Shown piece by piece: positions 60,508 to 63,692 of a DNA stretch of 63,692 nucleotides; the stretch's first letter is position 1, and each line of letters begins with the position of its first letter. This DNA is from Actinomycetes bacterium (GTDB lineage: Bacteria > Actinomycetota > JAHEXW01). Location: assembly GCA_023251915.1 (NCBI GenBank), contig JAHEXW010000007.1, forward strand, positions 1-63,692. The letters run 5' to 3'. The translations under genes were made by a program, and so were the position numbers. The notes beneath the pieces were generated by a model that did no database searches, was not told where the DNA came from, and saw nothing but the letters and a program-made list of their open reading frames with translations.

Positions 60508-60912
60508 CTAGGTCGTTTCTTCCATGGCTGACATCGCTTTCTTCTGGCGCTCTTCCATCGGCGTAAAGCCTTGCATAATCCCGAACTTGTTGCCTTCGCT
60601 GTCCTCGCAATACCGGAACAGCCCGACATTCATGATCTCTTGTTTGTCCGTCAGCGTCTTGCCGCCGGCGGTAACAACAGCCTTGGAAATCTCATCAAGA
60701 TCATTGACCTCCATGGTCAGGATTACCTGAGCCTGTTCACCCGCCATGATAGCGCCGTTGATGCCAGGTTCTTTGTCCGGACCCGTGGTCGCCAGCCAGT
60801 AATCGTCGGGACCTTCCCAGGTGCTGATGTCCCAGCCAAAAACGTTCTGATAGAAAGTGACCGCTCGTGATGGTGTGGCGGCCGCTATCTCAAAATGAAC
60901 AACCCGTCCCAT
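60508..60912 (-). CDS. VOC-family (glyoxalase-like) protein
   Basis: A 134-residue single-chain vicinal-oxygen-chelate protein with two beta-alpha-beta-beta-beta units. VVHFEIAAATPSRAVTFYQNVFGW carries a metal-ligand-type His/Glu, and EDSEGNKFGIMQ closes the second unit. Such proteins often dimerise; reaction unknown. It ends 25 bases before the cytochrome start and may be co-transcribed with it. Confidence 0.88.
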   Translation of the reverse strand: MGRVVHFEIAAATPSRAVTFYQNVFGWDISTWEGPDDYWLATTGPDKEPGINGAIMAGEQAQVILTMEVNDLDEISKAVVTAGGKTLTDKQEIMNVGLFRYCEDSEGNKFGIMQGFTPMEERQKKAMSAMEETT

Positions 60913-61087
60913 CTTGACCTCCTCTTCGAATTAGGTTTATCGGATACGTGCCATTATCGCACTTGGGCAGGGGAATTTGACCCCTCTGGGGCGAAGACTA
61001 GGAGGACTACTAGCTCGCGAAATTCACCCAAAGACACATCGTCCGTGGGCGTGAGCTGGAAAGCGTGGTGCGGGTTTTCGGTCTTTT

Positions 61088-61504
61088 CTAGATGGCGCGC
61101 ATGCGGTTATTGCGCGGATTGTGTTCGACCTCGGCCAAGCCAAGGACTTCCAAAACCGGCGGAACGTACATGGCAAACCGGCCGCGCAAACCTTTCTTTA
61201 ATCCGTACCAACCGCCGACCGGGTTATCGGCCGAGCGCGCCCAAGCTTCGACCGTTCCCTCCGCTGCCGGCTTCTGTTCGTCGGCGCTGCCCAGAGGCAT
61301 CCAATCACCGCGGTCTTTTAGCATGGCGTGCAGGTCATTAATTGCTCGCAGGTAATACTTCAATTGTGTCTTGCCAACGGTGCAAACTAAGGCGGGCGGG
61401 TCTAGGGTCTCGTCGCGATACATCTGATACTCCGATGATCCGCTAGGCGTCGTCAACACCCACGGGTCGTCCTTTGTTCCGGTTCCAACAACAACGTTCG
61501 CCAT
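61088..61504 (-). CDS. Conserved hypothetical protein
   Basis: A 138-residue soluble protein opening MANVVVGTGTKDDPWVLTTP, with a conserved-looking VGKTQLKYYLRAINDLHAML segment and WYGLKKGLRGRFAMYVPPVLEVLGL at the C-terminus. I recall similar stand-alone proteins annotated as hypothetical, with no known role. ATG 61504 follows AGGAGG. A 28-base perfect palindrome lies 81 bases upstream. Confidence 0.75.
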   Translation of the reverse strand: MANVVVGTGTKDDPWVLTTPSGSSEYQMYRDETLDPPALVCTVGKTQLKYYLRAINDLHAMLKDRGDWMPLGSADEQKPAAEGTVEAWARSADNPVGGWYGLKKGLRGRFAMYVPPVLEVLGLAEVEHNPRNNRMRAI

Positions 61505-61584
61505 AATCCCTCCTTGAATCATCGACCGAGGTCTTGCCTAGAGCATAGCTCTGCCGAAACATTACGTAAAGAATAGACCTACAT

Positions 61585-61612
61585 TCTATTGTCCAATTAA
61601 TTGGACAATAGA
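61585..61612. promoter_or_regulatory. 28-base perfect palindrome
   Basis: Arms TCTATTGTCCAATT and AATTGGACAATAGA join without a loop. It lies between two minus-strand genes, 43 bases after one stop and 81 bases before the next start. Operator or transcript end are both possible. Confidence 0.6.
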
Positions 61613-61654
61613 CAGTTGGCTGGTGAGAGGCGCCGGAGCGGGGTCTTTGTTCTA

Positions 61655-62335
61655 TTAATGAATAACGATTGACGCGGTTATCTGGTAGGCTTCGGCGTCG
61701 TGCATTACGTAGTAGTCGACCGCTTTGTAGTTGAGATCGGCGGCGTAGGTAAACGTGTAAGCTTTGCGGTTCTTGATCATCCATAGCCTTGTTCTCTTGA
61801 AGGGCTGGCCGAAGTCGACATAGGTGTCGACTATCTCGATTGCCGGGTACGAATCCAGAGTTGTCTCGATCTGGCTGGTTATGTCCCCGCCGCCTTGGGG
61901 AGCGAGGCGCGCCGCGGCGACGTAATCCTCGAGTTTGGCTGCCGCCGGCACGGTCTCGACAAAGATGCCATAGGTGCACTCGTTTTGGTAGGGGCTACCG
62001 CCGGGCATTGGCGGTCCGAGAAATGTCACGCGTAAGGTATTGGCCGCGGTCTCACTCACCGTCCAGGTCGGCGGGTACAGCAGCGTCGGCCCCCACGCCT
62101 TGTTGGCATAGGTCTGCCAGCCCTTGTAAGGACCCTCGTCCGTTGGGTTTGACGTTGTCTCGACGGCGACCGGCTTGGTCGCGGTCGATGTTGCCGCCTC
62201 GGTTACCGACGAAGATTTGTCTAGGGCGGAGGGTAGCCGATACATTGCCAAGATGATCGCCAGCACCGTAAGGGTCACCGCGATGCCGGCAATGACGCTG
62301 GCTTTATGTTCCTGAAAGAACCTGCTCTTGGCCAT
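61655..62335 (-). CDS. Membrane-anchored protein with PsbP-like domain
   Basis: A 226-residue protein with an N-terminal helix (~13-32), a Thr/Ala-rich linker and a domain beginning YKGWQTYANKAWGPTLLYPPTW. Domain layout and the YxGWxTY motif match the plus-strand gene at 56764, so the two are paralogues. Function unknown; it acts outside the cytoplasm. Confidence 0.75.
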   Translation of the reverse strand: MAKSRFFQEHKASVIAGIAVTLTVLAIILAMYRLPSALDKSSSVTEAATSTATKPVAVETTSNPTDEGPYKGWQTYANKAWGPTLLYPPTWTVSETAANTLRVTFLGPPMPGGSPYQNECTYGIFVETVPAAAKLEDYVAAARLAPQGGGDITSQIETTLDSYPAIEIVDTYVDFGQPFKRTRLWMIKNRKAYTFTYAADLNYKAVDYYVMHDAEAYQITASIVIH

Positions 62336-62484
62336 GTATCATTATAGCCCGCCCGGCGCAGTCTGACCAGGAACGCAAAGCGCGGCGCGCGAAACGGTCA
62401 TCCTGGGTTCGCGCACCTCGCGAACGCAGGAACTGGCGCGCCACTTACTTTGCCGGCAAATCTCGTGCGCGGGATATTGCTTTT

Positions 62485-63072
62485 CTAGCTCCCCAGGTTC
62501 TTGTCTTTGAAGTATTGCTTGGCCTTATCTTGCGCCTTGTTGGCCTCGTTCTCGGCGGTCGCGATCTGAGCAGTCATGCTGGTTAGGCTGGTGATGTATG
62601 TGTTGGAAGACTCCGTGGTCAGCGTACCTGCCGCCGCCGCGTCCACCATTTTGGTCAGAGTCGTGACGAGCGTAGTCTCGAGATCACTGACCGCGTCGCG
62701 CTTGGTCCAAGAATCGATTAATAACCCCAGGTATGTCTTGAAGTCAGCCGAGATGTCCATCGCCTTGGCCTGCGCTAACAATTCCTTACCCTTTGCCACC
62801 TCGTCTTTTTGCCCGGCAATCTTGGTTTGAATCTTAGCCAGCGCTACTGACTTCTGTGCGAAACCGGCCGCGTCGTTTGGCATTGCCTTAACGGCGGTCA
62901 TATCATTCAAGACCTCTGTTGCCAGAGAATTGTATTTGTCGATACTGGTGTTCGCCTTCGTAACTAGATTGTTCGCCTCTTTGGTTTGGCCACTGCCGCC
63001 GCAAGCCAGGAGCAAGAACACTACCCCCAGAACCAATGCCACAGCCAATGGCGCCCGGTAAACCTTCTTCAT
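62485..63072 (-). CDS. Lipoprotein with helical domain
   Basis: A 195-residue protein with lipobox LLLACGG (Cys near residue 24), so probably lipid-anchored. The rest is predicted almost wholly helical, rich in Ala, Lys and Thr, with segments such as LTSMTAQIATAENEANKAQD. No family recognised. ATG 63072 follows AAGGAGG at 5 bases. Confidence 0.75.
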   Translation of the reverse strand: MKKVYRAPLAVALVLGVVFLLLACGGSGQTKEANNLVTKANTSIDKYNSLATEVLNDMTAVKAMPNDAAGFAQKSVALAKIQTKIAGQKDEVAKGKELLAQAKAMDISADFKTYLGLLIDSWTKRDAVSDLETTLVTTLTKMVDAAAAGTLTTESSNTYITSLTSMTAQIATAENEANKAQDKAKQYFKDKNLGS

Positions 63073-63145
63073 GTCAGCCTCCTTATGCCTAGTCAAACAC
63101 CGTTAGATCCCAGTCGTTTTCACACCCGCGAACCGAACAACGCCT

Positions 63146-63457
63146 TTAGGTATCTTCTTCCGGCGCCTTGTCTATCTTGTCCAGTTTCAGCGCCTTAACG
63201 CCGAAGTACACAACAATCGCTATCACGAGGAAGTCGATAAGAACGCTGATGAAATTCCCGTACGTCAGTTTGACGGCGCCTAGCTTCACCGAAGCCGACT
63301 GCAGCCCGCCGGCGGAACCCAACGCCCAACCGATTATTGGATCAATGATGTCCGCGACCAGCGACGATACCACTTTGGCGATCGCTCCGCCCAGGATAAA
63401 CCCGACAGCAAGCCCCACGACGCCTTGTTCCCTGACAAATTGCATGAAACCTTTCAT
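63146..63457 (-). CDS. mscL: Large-conductance mechanosensitive channel
   Basis: A 103-residue MscL. FVREQGVVGLAVGFILGGAIAKVVSSLVADIIDPIIG is the first helix region, and the second helix is ISVLIDFLVIAIVVYFGV. It is shorter than E. coli MscL (136) because the periplasmic loop and C-terminal bundle are reduced. It opens on membrane tension as an emergency valve. ATG follows GAGGG. Confidence 0.9.
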   Translation of the reverse strand: MKGFMQFVREQGVVGLAVGFILGGAIAKVVSSLVADIIDPIIGWALGSAGGLQSASVKLGAVKLTYGNFISVLIDFLVIAIVVYFGVKALKLDKIDKAPEEDT

Positions 63458-63574
63458 GCGGCCCTCCTTTGAAATACTTCCATTGAGTAGAGTGATAAAA
63501 CGAATTACACACTACCCTCAGCCAATCCATCGTTGCGGCGACCGTCTGCCATTCAGCCCTCCCTCCCGCGGTCC

Positions 63575-63692
63575 TTAGAACCACGTCTTGGCGCGATATG
63601 TTTCGTACTCAGTCCCGTAGCTTGCCAAAAGATCGTCCTCCTCCAGACGGCGCCACCAGGCAATGCTGATTAAGCCAAGACAGCCTATGGTG
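63575..63692 (-). CDS. C-terminus of an isoprenylcysteine-methyltransferase-like protein
   Basis: The last ~38 residues of a gene entering from the right edge and stopping at TAA 63575. The ending RRLEEDDLLASYGTEYETYR AKTWF resembles the end of isoprenylcysteine carboxyl methyltransferase-like membrane enzymes (E-E-x-x-L-x-x-x-Y-G-x-x-Y). Only the tail is seen, so the call is provisional. Confidence 0.45.
   Translation of the reverse strand, partial: TIGCLGLISIAWWRRLEEDDLLASYGTEYETYRAKTWF

Overview
The window reads as one chromosomal segment of a GC-rich anaerobic bacterium, most likely a deep-branching member of the Actinomycetota. The actinobacterial signs are an HspR-type heat-shock repressor with a HAIR operator in front of dnaK, and a CwlM-like catalytically dead amidase close to trxA/trxB. 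The anaerobic signs are an electron-bifurcating transhydrogenase pair (NfnAB), a CooC nickel-insertion ATPase beside a NikR-controlled nickel transporter, a ferredoxin:disulfide reductase, and a two-subunit pyruvate carboxylase. The phylum assignment is an inference from gene content. No rRNA, tRNA, CRISPR array, phage or transposase gene was found.

Layout. 1-752 is the N-terminal part of a DUF4143 ATPase that runs off the left edge. 753-1400 is a gene-free block of repeats. 1401-11960 is a purine-synthesis cluster on the minus strand (transcription order purA, purD, purE, purB, a DUF559 gene, purC, purS, purQ, purL, purF), split by several families of palindromic repeats. purM, purN and purH are not in the window. 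11982-16579 holds a COG2509-type FAD dehydrogenase and both pyruvate carboxylase subunits. 16733-17546 is a thiol-redox pair (glutaredoxin plus ferredoxin:disulfide reductase fused to a rubredoxin-like domain). 17561-23029 holds a class IV aminotransferase, dnaB, and the rpsF-ssb-rpsR-rplI group with a class III aminotransferase inserted. ychF follows at 23288.

24481-32483 is the only long plus-strand block and the most unusual locus. It encodes a winged-helix regulator, one secreted protein with a C-terminal sorting-type tail, an exosortase-family protease/transpeptidase with intact Cys/Arg/His, a processive-type GT2, a large GT-C-like membrane protein, a Dpm1-like GT2 and a UDP-GlcNAc 2-epimerase. 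It looks like a self-contained system that makes a glycan and anchors a single surface protein. A perfect palindrome shared by two divergent promoters (24431-24447) lies in front of it.

32634-34993 is nfnAB, whose large subunit carries a dispersed DNA repeat in frame. 35032-42008 is the heat-shock operon dnaK-hsp20-grpE-dnaJ-hspR-clpC. 42141-47093 holds envelope genes (GT4, small winged-helix protein, NlpC/P60 and M23 proteins with coiled coils, CwlM-like protein). 47165-50668 is the nickel module (NikO, NikQ, NikM, NikR and its operator, CooC). 50683-58610 holds trxA, trxB, a PIN-membrane-TPR protein, Amj, panB, a DUF2520 dehydrogenase and small or secreted proteins. 58779-63692 contains TspO, a seven-heme cytochrome, a VOC protein, secreted proteins, MscL and a truncated methyltransferase at the right edge.
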